Shown: positions 1 to 7,152 of the stretch, in pieces | How the letters are laid out: the number at the start of each line of letters is the position of its first letter | Numbering within the stretch: the stretch's first letter is position 1 | Assembly (NCBI GenBank): GCA_013042125.1 | Contig: JABDQS010000086.1 | Coordinates: 1-9,441, forward strand | Source: Eudoraea sp. | GTDB taxonomy: Bacteria > Bacteroidota > Bacteroidia > Flavobacteriales > Flavobacteriaceae | Reading direction: 5' to 3' | DNA: 9,441 nt | The notes under the pieces: model-generated | The model's database searches: none | The model's input: only the letters and a program-made list of their open reading frames with translations | Told to the model about the DNA's origin: nothing | Program-made: the position numbers and the translations under genes

Positions 1-2
1 TG

Positions 3-2009
3 TCATGATAGGTCTAATACAATTTTAGATACCTTACTTAATGAAGTACCCTGGGTGATCGATTGACTTTTTACTTTGCCATTTCCTTTTATTTCCACTT
101 CCAAGCCAAGATTTTCCAGGATCGAAATAGCGTCCATACCACTCATGCCTTTTAGGTTGGGCATGGTAGTCAACCCTTTACTTGCTTCTTTAAAGTAGTC
201 CTCATAGGCATCATCTAATTCCTGATTGAAGGGTTCCAAAGAAGCCACTTCGTCTATCAAAGGATTGTTTGCATATATCTTTTGGGCTATAGATTTGAAA
301 ACCGGACCTGAAACATCTGCTCCATAATAACCTACACTCTTGTCTGGTTCATGAATCACTACAATACAAGAGTACTTTGGGTCGTCTGCCGGGAAATACC
401 CTGCAAAAGTTGAGATGTATCGCAGTTTATCAGGATCTTTACCCACGTAGTTCTTTTGAGCGGTACCAGTTTTACCGGCCATGGAAAAGTTAGACGCATA
501 AAGCCGATGTCCGGTTCCATGTTCTTTCTCAACTACATTCTTTAGTAACTGCTGTACTTTTTTTGCTGTTTCTTTAGAACAAATCGCCGGATTTATAACA
601 TCCTTTTCAAACTTCCTTATAGAAGTGTTCCATTCTTTTACCTCTTTGATCAAGCGGGGTTTGAGTAGTTCACCATCATTGGCGATCGCATTATAAAAGG
701 CCAGGGTCTGTAATGGTGTTAATGATACTTCGTATCCATGAGACATCCATGCTAAGGAAATACCGGACCATCCTTTGTCTCCCGGATTCCGGATCACAGG
801 CTTTCCCTCTCCTTTAATAGGCAACCCTAATTCTTTCTGAAGCTCCATCCTCATCAATCTGTTCACAAAAGCCTGTGGTTTGTCTTTGTAGCTATTGTGG
901 ATCATTTTTGCAAAGGCGGTATTGGAGGATACTTCAAAAGATGTCCCTACCGAGATCTTACCATAACCCCCATGCTTTGAATCGCGCACAGTACGGTCGT
1001 ACAGTCGCCATTTACCTTTTTCGGTATCGATCACACTACTGGTATCAACTACCTTGTCTTCCAGGGCGGCCACAAGGGACATTAATTTAAAAGTAGATCC
1101 GGGCTCATGAGATTCCCCAATGGCATAATTCAACCGTTCGTAATACTTGTTGTCTTCGGTCCTGCCTAAATTTGAAATGGCCTTAATCTCACCCGTCCTG
1201 GTCTCCATAACGATCACACAACCGTGATCTGCCTTATATTTTTCCAATTGCCCCAGCAGCGCATGATGGGCAATGTCCTGAATATTAATGTCAATAGTGG
1301 AAATGACATCATAACCATCCTTAGGCTCTATAATATTGTCTAAACCAATAGGTTTCCATTGTCCCTTGGCAATTTTTTGTTTTAAGCGCTTCCCTTCCTT
1401 ACCTCTCAAATACTGACCAAAAGCGCCTTCTAATCCCACGCGGGTAGCATATCCGTTCTCATCAAAACGCTCATAACCTACGCTGCGTTCTGCGATCTTA
1501 CCCAGGGGATGTTCGCGAACCGTTTTCTGATCTACTATAAGTCCTCCGCGATAAGGTCCCATATTAAAAAGTGGAAATTCCTTAACGCTCATATATTGGG
1601 AATAGTCGAGATTTCTGGCGATCAGGGCATACCTGTTCTTATTAGTTTTTGCCTTTCGAAAAAGTTGCTCAAAATGAGAAGAAGGCCTGTTCAGTAGTCC
1701 TCCAAGTTTCACCGCAAGCGGATTTACAAACTTTTTAAAATCTTCATCTTTTACAGTTACTGCATCAAAACGTATTGTGTATTTTGAGACCGAGGTGGCC
1801 AGTAAACTACCATCATCAGAATACAGATTACCCCTGTTAGGTGGTATGGTAAACATCTTCTCCGTGCGTTTCATGGCCAGGGCCTTGTATTTATCTCCCT
1901 GTACCATCTGTATAGAAACCAGCTTAAATAAAACGAGTCCTGCAAAGAGGAACAAACCCCCCGAAACGAGATACAACCTGGTTAATATATGTTTACTTGA
2001 AAAGGCCAT
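3..2009 (-). CDS. ftsI: FtsI-type penicillin-binding protein (division transpeptidase) with C-terminal PASTA domain
   Basis: This 668-residue protein is a class B penicillin-binding protein, the DD-transpeptidase that cross-links septal peptidoglycan. Residues about 11-33 form one N-terminal membrane anchor, placing the rest in the periplasm. The family motif RGNLYSDDGSLLA (59-71) marks the dimerisation domain. The transpeptidase domain carries all three active-site motifs: STFK with nucleophile Ser305 and Lys308, SSN at 361-363, and KTG at 513-515. Residues about 615-668 look like a single PASTA domain. Length and domain order are normal for Bacteroidetes FtsI, and nothing looks broken. The ATG start abuts the TAA stop of the FtsL-like gene with no base between, which suggests translational coupling, and FtsL and FtsI are known partners in the divisome. 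Its position at the end of mraZ-rsmH-ftsL supports FtsI over an elongation PBP2. Confidence 0.96.
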   Translation of the reverse strand: MAFSSKHILTRLYLVSGGLFLFAGLVLFKLVSIQMVQGDKYKALAMKRTEKMFTIPPNRGNLYSDDGSLLATSVSKYTIRFDAVTVKDEDFKKFVNPLAVKLGGLLNRPSSHFEQLFRKAKTNKNRYALIARNLDYSQYMSVKEFPLFNMGPYRGGLIVDQKTVREHPLGKIAERSVGYERFDENGYATRVGLEGAFGQYLRGKEGKRLKQKIAKGQWKPIGLDNIIEPKDGYDVISTIDINIQDIAHHALLGQLEKYKADHGCVIVMETRTGEIKAISNLGRTEDNKYYERLNYAIGESHEPGSTFKLMSLVAALEDKVVDTSSVIDTEKGKWRLYDRTVRDSKHGGYGKISVGTSFEVSSNTAFAKMIHNSYKDKPQAFVNRLMRMELQKELGLPIKGEGKPVIRNPGDKGWSGISLAWMSHGYEVSLTPLQTLAFYNAIANDGELLKPRLIKEVKEWNTSIRKFEKDVINPAICSKETAKKVQQLLKNVVEKEHGTGHRLYASNFSMAGKTGTAQKNYVGKDPDKLRYISTFAGYFPADDPKYSCIVVIHEPDKSVGYYGADVSGPVFKSIAQKIYANNPLIDEVASLEPFNQELDDAYEDYFKEASKGLTTMPNLKGMSGMDAISILENLGLEVEIKGNGKVKSQSITQGTSLSKVSKIVLDLS

Positions 2010-2330
2010 TTATGGATTCTCAGATTTTACTTGGATTTTTTTTGGAGGTGTTTCAGAAGGGATTAAACCTTCTTCTGCAACGGTGAGACGAATTGTAGAC
2101 TCTAGTTTTAATCTTTGTACATCAGATCGCATGTCAACAAATTCACTTCGCAATTCCTTTACCTCCTCATTCAGAGCTGCCAGGCGGTGCACTTTTCTAT
2201 CAGCGCTATGAGAACTGGCGATCATTACGGTGGCCAAAAAGGAAGCGAAGATCAAAAAGAGCCAATTTTTTGGGGCATCGCCACTTACAAGAAACTTTCC
2301 TTTTAAGATGGCAACAAATCCGTTTTTCAT
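2010..2330 (-). CDS. ftsL: FtsL-like cell division protein (Bacteroidetes type)
   Basis: A 106-residue bitopic membrane protein. A short basic cytoplasmic head (1-21) is followed by one hydrophobic segment (about 22-39) and a charged helical stretch (about 45-80, including LNEEVKELRSEF) likely to form a coiled coil. A proline-rich tail (PSETPP, 91-96) ends it. Size, topology and position between rsmH and ftsI match FtsL, which joins FtsB and FtsQ in the septal complex and helps activate FtsI. FtsL proteins share little sequence, so the call rests on architecture, gene order and resemblance to the flavobacterial FtsL-like family. The gene starts 15 bases after rsmH ends, and its TAA stop directly touches the ftsI start codon. 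Confidence 0.88.
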   Translation of the reverse strand: MKNGFVAILKGKFLVSGDAPKNWLFLIFASFLATVMIASSHSADRKVHRLAALNEEVKELRSEFVDMRSDVQRLKLESTIRLTVAEEGLIPSETPPKKIQVKSENP

Positions 2331-2345
2331 ATCTCTACCTACTAT

Positions 2346-3242
2346 TTAAATGCGTTCAGCGATTCTAAGTTTTGCACTACGTGCTCTGTTATTTTCTTTT
2401 ATCTCATCTTTGGTTGGAACGATCAGCTTTCCAATTTTTTTGAAGGGAGCAAGTGGTTTTCCATAAAAATCCTTTTCTACCTCTCCTTCGAATTTCCCAA
2501 TTTGAATAAATCGTTTAACCAATCGGTCCTCCAGTGAATGGTAACTTATAATACTCAGCCTTCCTCCTTTATCCAGCAGTACAGGCGTTTGTACTAAAAA
2601 CTCCTTAATTGCCTCTAACTCCTGGTTCACTTCTATTCTTATGGCCTGATATATCTGAGCCAATATTTTATGTTCCTTATGAGCCGGTAAAAACCTTTTC
2701 AAAACCACTTTAAGATCTGTTGATGTCTTAATAGGTTCATTTTCACGAGCCGAAATTATTTCACCTGCCATAGCTCCCGCATTTCTCAACTCGCCATATT
2801 CAAAAAGCACCTTTCGCAGTTGCTTATGTTTATATTGATTGATCACCTCATAAGCCGAAATCTCATTCCGTTTTGTCATCCTCATATCCAGTTCTGCTTC
2901 AAAACGTGTAGAGAAACCGCGTTCTGCGCTATCGAACTGGTGTGAGGAAACCCCAAAATCTGCCAGGATCCCATCCACTTTCTTTATGCCATAGAACTTT
3001 AAAAACTGACCCAGATACCTGAAATTCTCATTGATCAAGGTGAACCGGTCATCCTGTATTTCATTCGCTATTGCCTCCTCATCCTGGTCAAAGGCTATCA
3101 ATCTGCCTGCATCCCCCAGGTTTTTCAGGATCTCTCTGGAATGTCCTCCACCTCCAAAGGTGATATCCACATAAACTCCATTATCTTTTATACCGAGTCC
3201 TTCAACAGACTCTTTCAGTAATACCGGATTATGATACTTCAT
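2346..3242 (-). CDS. rsmH: 16S rRNA (cytosine(1402)-N4)-methyltransferase RsmH
   Basis: RsmH (MraW) methylates N4 of C1402 in the P-site region of 16S rRNA using S-adenosylmethionine. Numbering from the chosen start MKYHNPVLL, the protein has 298 residues, close to the family norm. Visible marks are the SAM-binding loop VDITFGGGGHS, the acidic strand end LIAFDQDEEA, the ADFGVSSHQFD and RGFS segments, the insert domain with IYQAIRIEVNQEL, and ISYHSLEDRLVKRFI near the end. The frame stays open upstream and offers ATG at 3248 and GTG at 3254. I prefer the ATG at 3240-3242 because homologues usually begin just before the YHNPVLL or YHEPVLL motif. That start overlaps the mraZ end by 14 bases, while the others would overlap by 20 or 26. 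Second gene of the mraZ transcript, so probably under MraZ control. Confidence 0.95.
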   Translation of the reverse strand: MKYHNPVLLKESVEGLGIKDNGVYVDITFGGGGHSREILKNLGDAGRLIAFDQDEEAIANEIQDDRFTLINENFRYLGQFLKFYGIKKVDGILADFGVSSHQFDSAERGFSTRFEAELDMRMTKRNEISAYEVINQYKHKQLRKVLFEYGELRNAGAMAGEIISARENEPIKTSTDLKVVLKRFLPAHKEHKILAQIYQAIRIEVNQELEAIKEFLVQTPVLLDKGGRLSIISYHSLEDRLVKRFIQIGKFEGEVEKDFYGKPLAPFKKIGKLIVPTKDEIKENNRARSAKLRIAERI

Positions 3243-3693
3243 CACCATCTTCACCCATTACCTCTTCAGCCAATTCTGCAAAATTCTCAGCCGTATCCTC
3301 CAGCACTTTTTCATAACTATCTTTATCCCAGATCTCAATGATGTTAATTGCAGAACTCAATACCACTTCCTTGGATATTCCCGCAATAGCGATCAGATTC
3401 TTTGGTATCAGGAGTCGTCCGGTAGCATCAATCTCAACAGGTTTTACTCCTGCTGAGAATCTTCTTATAAAATCATTGTTCTTTTTCTTGAAGCGGTTCT
3501 TTCGGTTCATCTTCTGCATTAATAGATTCCACTCTTCCATGGGATACAATTCCAGGCAAGGTTGAAACACAGAACGCTTGATTACAAAACCCTTGTTGAT
3601 CACGGGAGCCATCTGATTCTTAAGGGTTACAGGGATCATCACCCTGCCCTTTACATCGGCTTTACAATCATATGTTCCTATGAAACTGATCAT
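3229..3693 (-). CDS. mraZ: Transcriptional regulator / division protein MraZ
   Basis: MraZ is the first gene of the dcw cluster in many bacteria. It is a ring-forming DNA-binding protein that represses its own operon in E. coli. The 154-residue product has the expected two tandem SpoVT/AbrB-like half-domains, each with a DxxGR core: D13-R17 followed by VMIP, and D89-R93 followed by LLIP. The C-terminus is acidic (EEVMGEDGDEVS) and its codons also hold the rsmH start. The ATG at 3691-3693 has an AT-rich leader with no Shine-Dalgarno sequence, which is common in this phylum. Three GTGGTAA repeats about 50-75 bases upstream look like its own operator. Confidence 0.95.
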   Translation of the reverse strand: MISFIGTYDCKADVKGRVMIPVTLKNQMAPVINKGFVIKRSVFQPCLELYPMEEWNLLMQKMNRKNRFKKKNNDFIRRFSAGVKPVEIDATGRLLIPKNLIAIAGISKEVVLSSAINIIEIWDKDSYEKVLEDTAENFAELAEEVMGEDGDEVS

Positions 3694-3724
3694 TTAAATT
3701 TGGTAGGTCTTTTGTATATAAACT

Positions 3725-3732
3725 CAAATATA
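3725..3732 (-). promoter_or_regulatory. Predicted mraZ operon promoter (-7 element)
   Basis: Read on the minus strand, these bases are TATATTTG, an exact match to the Bacteroidetes -7 consensus TAnnTTTG. Transcription would begin about 5-10 bases downstream, giving a leader of roughly 25 bases before the mraZ ATG. A TTTG resembling the -33 element sits at 3761-3758, but the spacing (about 25 bp) is longer than the usual 19-21, so the -33 assignment is weak. Confidence 0.55.
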
Positions 3733-3741
3733 TAGAAATTA

Positions 3742-3768
3742 TTACCACTATTTACCACAAATTACCAC
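3742..3768 (-). promoter_or_regulatory. Candidate MraZ operator: three direct repeats, 10-bp period
   Basis: On the minus strand GTGGTAA occurs three times, identical, at 3768-3762, 3758-3752 and 3748-3742, exactly one helical turn apart. They lie just upstream of the predicted mraZ -7 element, where a bound protein would cover the -33 region. E. coli MraZ is known to bind TGGG-core direct repeats with 5-base spacers (10-bp period), and mollicute MraZ boxes are AAAGTG-type repeats; the distal copy here reads AAAGTGG. The repeats are seen directly, and their role as an MraZ site is inferred. Confidence 0.75.
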
Positions 3769-3846
3769 TTTGTTCATAAAAATTGCATCTTTTACCCTGA
3801 TAATTCCTGAAACGGCAACTTTTTGGAAATACTCCATATCTCATTG

Positions 3847-3890
3847 GGGCGGACAGCATAATCCCTACGGGATTATAAAATAGTCCGTCC
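3847..3890. repeat. Two-tier palindrome in the divergent mraZ/hydrolase gap
   Basis: An inner perfect 8-bp stem (ATAATCCC at 3858-3865, GGGATTAT at 3869-3876) with a 3-base loop sits inside an outer 8-bp stem (GGGCGGAC at 3847-3854, GTCCGTCC at 3883-3890) that has one G-T wobble. The internal loop is AGC against AAAATA. It has no T-run and lies between divergent genes, so it is not a terminator for either. It could be a REP-like interspersed element, a protein site or a relic of a mobile element. The structure is clear, the function unknown. Confidence 0.6.
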
Positions 3891-3927
3891 ATAACTCAAT
3901 TAAATGACGGCATATGAGGATAATGCC

Positions 3928-3935
3928 TATATTTG
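3928..3935 (+). promoter_or_regulatory. Predicted promoter of the hydrolase-engB unit (-7 element)
   Basis: TATATTTG matches the TAnnTTTG consensus exactly and places a transcription start about 20 bases before the hydrolase ATG. No TTG-like -33 element is seen at the normal distance, so the call rests on the -7 match and its position. It mirrors the identical element that faces mraZ. Confidence 0.5.
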
Positions 3936-3961
3936 CCAACTGACAACAGAAGCTGTCCTGT

Positions 3962-4726
3962 ATGGAGAAAAACATAAGGACCGACGGTATTTACAGATAT
4001 ATAGAGGTGGGTGAAGGGATCCCAATGATCATACTTCACGGCCTTATGGGTGGTTTAAGTAATTTTGAAGGGGTAACCAGCCATTTTCCTCAGCTAGGGT
4101 ACAAAGTGTTAGTCCCGGAACTGCCTATTTACGATATGCCAATGCTTAAGACGAATGTCAAGAATTTTGCCAAATTCCTGGAGCGTTTTATTGAATACAA
4201 AGGTCTTAAGGATGTCATCCTTTTAGGAAATTCTCTTGGTGGTCATATTGGCCTTTTGCATACAAAACTCTATCCTAATATGGTTAAAGCCCTTGTTATT
4301 ACTGGCAGTTCGGGTCTTTATGAAAGTGCTATGGGAGACGGTTACCCGAAACGCGGTGACTATGAATTCATTAAAAAGAAGGCTCAGGATGTATTTTATG
4401 ATCCTGCTGTCGCTACCAAGGAGATCGTAGATGAAGTATTTGCAACGGTCAATGACCGCATGAAACTTGTTAAAACCCTGGCGATCGCAAAAAGTGCCAT
4501 CCGTCATAATATGTCTAAGGACCTACCTCATATGCTAACTCCTACCTGCATTATCTGGGGTGAAAACGATTCTGTAACCCCACCTAATGTGGCCAAGGAA
4601 TTTCATGAGCTCCTACCAGATTCGGATCTGTTCTGGATCAAAGAATGCGGACATGCTCCCATGATGGAACACCCTAATGAATTCAATGAGGTGTTGGAAA
4701 AATGGTTGGCAACACGAAATTTCTAA
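3962..4726 (+). CDS. Alpha/beta-fold hydrolase
   Basis: A 254-residue cytoplasmic alpha/beta hydrolase, a usual length for a single-domain member, with no signal peptide. The oxyanion-hole HG is at 26-27 (ILHGLMGG). The nucleophile elbow is GNSLGG with Ser91. The likely acid is Asp203 in WGENDSVTP and the base is His231 in CGHAPMMEHP, so the catalytic triad is complete. The substrate cannot be read from the sequence: esterase, lipase-like, C-C hydrolase and haloperoxidase-like enzymes share this core, and the small-residue elbow does not discriminate. It is the first gene of a plus-strand unit and engB follows after 12 bases, so the two are probably co-transcribed. ATG start, no clear Shine-Dalgarno. 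Confidence 0.9.
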   Translation: MEKNIRTDGIYRYIEVGEGIPMIILHGLMGGLSNFEGVTSHFPQLGYKVLVPELPIYDMPMLKTNVKNFAKFLERFIEYKGLKDVILLGNSLGGHIGLLHTKLYPNMVKALVITGSSGLYESAMGDGYPKRGDYEFIKKKAQDVFYDPAVATKEIVDEVFATVNDRMKLVKTLAIAKSAIRHNMSKDLPHMLTPTCIIWGENDSVTPPNVAKEFHELLPDSDLFWIKECGHAPMMEHPNEFNEVLEKWLATRNF

Positions 4727-4738
4727 TGCCCGTAAGTC

Positions 4739-5356
4739 ATGAAAATAAAGTCGGCCGACTTTGTAGTTAGCAATACCAATGTTGCTCAATGCCCCTCAGA
4801 ACCTATTCCTGAATACGCTTTTATCGGCAGGTCTAACGTAGGAAAATCTTCCTTGATCAACATGTTGACTGAACGGAAATCACTTGCAAAAACTTCGGGG
4901 AGACCAGGTAAAACTCAGCTTATCAATCATTTTAAGATCAATAACAATTGGTTCCTGGTAGACCTTCCGGGATATGGATATGCACGTGTTTCAAAAAAGG
5001 ACAAAAAAACCTTCCAAAAATACATTACCGATTATTTTCTTGAACGAAAACAACTGCTAAGCGCCTTTGTCCTGGTAGATATACGCCACGAACCACAACC
5101 CATCGATCTTAAATTCATGCAATGGCTCGGAGAAAAGTCGATCCCTTTTTCCATTATTTTTACAAAGGCAGATAAACTGAAACCCAATGCCATTCAGAGA
5201 GAAGCAGCGGCATATCTCACTGCAATGACCGAGGACGTTTGGGAAGAAGCTCCCCCCCATTTTATCACTTCTTCAACACATGCTCTGGGAAGGGAGGAAA
5301 TATTGGAATATATAGATGGTATCAATAAAGCGTACCATCAGGAACAAAACAGATAA
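4739..5356 (+). CDS. engB: Ribosome biogenesis GTP-binding protein EngB (YsxC/YihA)
   Basis: EngB is a small TRAFAC-class GTPase needed for large ribosomal subunit assembly in the bacteria studied. The 205-residue product has every GTPase motif: G1 GRSNVGKSS (30-38), a G2 threonine in GKTQ (about T59), G3 DLPG (75-78) in the family signature DLPGYGYA, G4 TKAD (142-145) and a G5 segment TSST (177-180). Length is typical and no fused domain is present. It follows the alpha/beta hydrolase by 12 bases and converges with the minus-strand CxxC gene, with 27 bases between stop codons and no convincing terminator there. Confidence 0.95.
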   Translation: MKIKSADFVVSNTNVAQCPSEPIPEYAFIGRSNVGKSSLINMLTERKSLAKTSGRPGKTQLINHFKINNNWFLVDLPGYGYARVSKKDKKTFQKYITDYFLERKQLLSAFVLVDIRHEPQPIDLKFMQWLGEKSIPFSIIFTKADKLKPNAIQREAAAYLTAMTEDVWEEAPPHFITSSTHALGREEILEYIDGINKAYHQEQNR

Positions 5357-5383
5357 TTGGTCCTGTACTCAACCAACAAGATT

Positions 5384-5773
5384 TTAAGAGTTGAAGCTGG
5401 CCAGCCTTTTTTGGATGGCATCGATAAGTTCCGGTGTTTTGGTCAAAGTATTAAGATCAGCAGTTCCCATAAATATATCTATTTCGTGTGCCGATACTTC
5501 CAGGATTATCGGAAAGGTATATGCAGGCATAAATTTGGAAGCATAGGTCTTAAGAAACTCATCTTTGTGTAAAAACTCCATTTCGATCTCATGATCCTGG
5601 CGAAATTTCTTCCAGAGCGATTTTTCTCTGAATGTTCCGAATGTTAATTCACAGAGACGACATTCATAGGTGCTGGGTTTTATTATTTTATGTGCAACGT
5701 CTAGCAGACCATTTTTAATTCCGCTATTTGCATTGTAAACAAAAACCAACTTTTTTATTGAGTCTTTAGACAC
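5384..5773 (-). CDS. Uncharacterised conserved small protein with a CxxC motif
   Basis: I do not recognise a function. The 129-residue product appears soluble, with no signal peptide or membrane segment. It opens with KLVFVYNANSG, then CRLC (Cys38, Cys41) followed by TFGTFREKSLWKKF, and has alternating charged and hydrophobic segments to the end. A lone CxxC pair could bind metal or be redox-active. There is no P-loop, so any GTPase label borrowed from nearby engB would be unfounded. The start is GTG at 5773: the frame is closed by TAA at 5786-5788 and there is no ATG between that stop and the conserved-looking YNANSG segment. It lies 68 bases behind gldC on the same strand with no clear promoter between, so it may be the third gene of the gldB-gldC unit. 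Confidence 0.8.
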   Translation of the reverse strand: MSKDSIKKLVFVYNANSGIKNGLLDVAHKIIKPSTYECRLCELTFGTFREKSLWKKFRQDHEIEMEFLHKDEFLKTYASKFMPAYTFPIILEVSAHEIDIFMGTADLNTLTKTPELIDAIQKRLASFNS

Positions 5774-5841
5774 CTTGAGAATTTTTTATAGAATTCAGTT
5801 TGGATATACCGCTTGCAAGAATTCGTGGAAAATACGGGATA

Positions 5842-6177
5842 CTATGATTTTAGCTCCAGCTTTTCTGCAAAATACTCACAAAAGTCCTTCATGGTTGCCG
5901 TCATTTTTTCATCTTGAGTAGCCTTCATAAAAGTATCAGATAAGGCCACAAGTGTTTGATGAAAAAAGATCTTCATCTCATCTACGGGCATATCCTTGGT
6001 CCATAGGTCTATCTTTAGTGATTCCTTGTTCTTGCTGTCCCAAACAGACAATAGCATAGCCTTGGCCTCTTCCTCTACGATACCACCATCCTGAGCGGAC
6101 CAGGTTAATTTCTCCGGGATCCTGTTGTCATCCAGGGCGATCCTTAAGGTTATTTCTGAGGTTTCTTGCTGGGCCAT
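5842..6177 (-). CDS. gldC: Gliding motility protein GldC
   Basis: A 111-residue protein without signal peptide or membrane segment. It matches GldC in size, in its opening with ITLRIALDDNRIPEKLTWSA, in the central AKAMLLSVWD and in the helical C-terminus with FCEYFAEKLEL. In Flavobacterium johnsoniae, loss of GldC weakens gliding, and its biochemical role is not settled. The start lies 4 bases after the gldB stop, which shows a shared transcript and probable translational coupling. The gldB-gldC pairing strengthens both calls. Confidence 0.93.
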   Translation of the reverse strand: MAQQETSEITLRIALDDNRIPEKLTWSAQDGGIVEEEAKAMLLSVWDSKNKESLKIDLWTKDMPVDEMKIFFHQTLVALSDTFMKATQDEKMTATMKDFCEYFAEKLELKS

Positions 6178-6181
6178 AGGC

Positions 6182-7144
6182 TTACTTCTTAGGTTTGTAA
6201 TTTGCTTCTTTAAAAATGGTCTCGGCCGGTAAATTCCATAATTCCTGCGCCGGAATATCAGTTTTATCCATAAAGGCCCTTACGATCTGCCAGCCCATAT
6301 ATCTCCCTAATCTTCCCGGTGATTCATTATCCAATTCTAATCTGAATTTGGAAAATGGAGCAGGATCTAAAAAACGCGGTCCTAACTTCAAATCGGTACT
6401 GTATAAAAGTTCACGTTCAATAAAATAGCGCCATATTTGCTCTTCGTTCGCTAGTGCCCAACTGAATTCTTCTTCGTCATATCCAATTTTCTGGGCATCA
6501 GTTTGCCAGGTCAACAACAGATCCTTTAAGTAAAGTTCCTTCCCATAATAGATCATCTGTGCTAAAAAGGAGCGATCCCTCGGATAGGAGATAACCTTTT
6601 TTGAAAATGCACTTACTATATCACTCTCCAGGTATTGTTTGTCTAAACCTTTAGAAATATAGCGGTCTATTCCCCCGTAAAATCGATGGTCCTTACCCAG
6701 GTAATTATCTAGTCCAATAAGAAGAAGGGTATCTGTTAAGATGATCCTGTTTTCATAATCCACATCTGTTGTAAGAGTTACAATAGTTGGAATTGTATAA
6801 GCAGGGAAATAATAGGCTATATGTTTAAACAACAATGTTATCTCTTTCTGTTCATCATTTAAATCAGCAAAAGCACTGTCTACAGCTTGTCTTATTTCTA
6901 TCTGCAGAGTGTCCTGAATTTTAGCGATCCACGTACTATCTGAATATTGCGGCGGAAAAAAGTACGGATACCTTTCCTTTATAACCGATAGGTTCTCCGG
7001 ATTGGTATCAGCAAATTCTTTATCAAAACGAAGTACCTCTAATTCCACTACCTGATTGGCAATAGCTGTGGGCACTTCTTTCTCTTTTTTACACGCGCCC
7101 ATCAGACAAAGCACACAAAATACCCATATTGTTGTTCTGTACAT
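6182..7144 (-). CDS. gldB: Gliding motility lipoprotein GldB
   Basis: GldB is a lipoprotein required for gliding in Flavobacterium johnsoniae and associated with the type IX secretion/gliding apparatus. The 320-residue product begins with a short lipoprotein signal peptide (1-17) ending LMGAC, with Cys18 as the lipidation site. Met at -3 makes the lipobox slightly off consensus. The mature N-terminus is KKEKE-rich. The C-terminal part holds the family-like block SPGRLGRYMGWQIVRAFM (275-292), and KHIAYYFPAYTIPTI lies at about 107-121. No intact HExxH motif is present, so it is not an obvious metalloprotease. Length is typical. It is first in the minus-strand gldB-gldC unit and diverges from nadE across 94 bases. 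Unusually for this window it has a good ribosome binding site. Confidence 0.93.
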   Translation of the reverse strand: MYRTTIWVFCVLCLMGACKKEKEVPTAIANQVVELEVLRFDKEFADTNPENLSVIKERYPYFFPPQYSDSTWIAKIQDTLQIEIRQAVDSAFADLNDEQKEITLLFKHIAYYFPAYTIPTIVTLTTDVDYENRIILTDTLLLIGLDNYLGKDHRFYGGIDRYISKGLDKQYLESDIVSAFSKKVISYPRDRSFLAQMIYYGKELYLKDLLLTWQTDAQKIGYDEEEFSWALANEEQIWRYFIERELLYSTDLKLGPRFLDPAPFSKFRLELDNESPGRLGRYMGWQIVRAFMDKTDIPAQELWNLPAETIFKEANYKPKK

Positions 7145-7152
7145 GGAAAGTT

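Noticed and set aside
682..689. GCGATCGC octamer here and again at 4481-4488, considered as an HIP1-like repeat
   Set aside because: Only two copies, both inside coding sequence and explained by ordinary codons.
1777..2211. Plus-strand open frame of 144 codons antisense to the ftsI/ftsL junction
   Set aside because: It lies opposite two confidently assigned genes, shows no recognisable domain and no promoter of its own.
3243..3254. GTG 3254 and ATG 3248 as the rsmH start
   Set aside because: Not excluded, but the ATG at 3242 gives the N-terminus MKYHNPVLL expected for the family and the smallest overlap.
3694..3961. Possible small gene or structured RNA in the largest intergenic gap
   Set aside because: No convincing short coding frame was seen; the content is explained by the operator repeats, two promoters and the palindrome.
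5357..5376. TTGGT/ACCAA inverted repeat between the convergent engB and CxxC genes, considered as a terminator
   Set aside because: The stem is only 5 bp with a 10-base loop and there is no T-run on either strand.
5357..5572. Plus-strand open frame after engB
   Set aside because: It begins inside the short convergent gap and then runs antisense to the CxxC gene, with a composition like a shadow frame and no family resemblance.
6182..7144. Surface-export signal after the GldB lipidation cysteine (KKEKE at +2 to +6)
   Set aside because: It only loosely resembles the acidic lipoprotein export signals described in flavobacteria, so surface exposure is not claimed.
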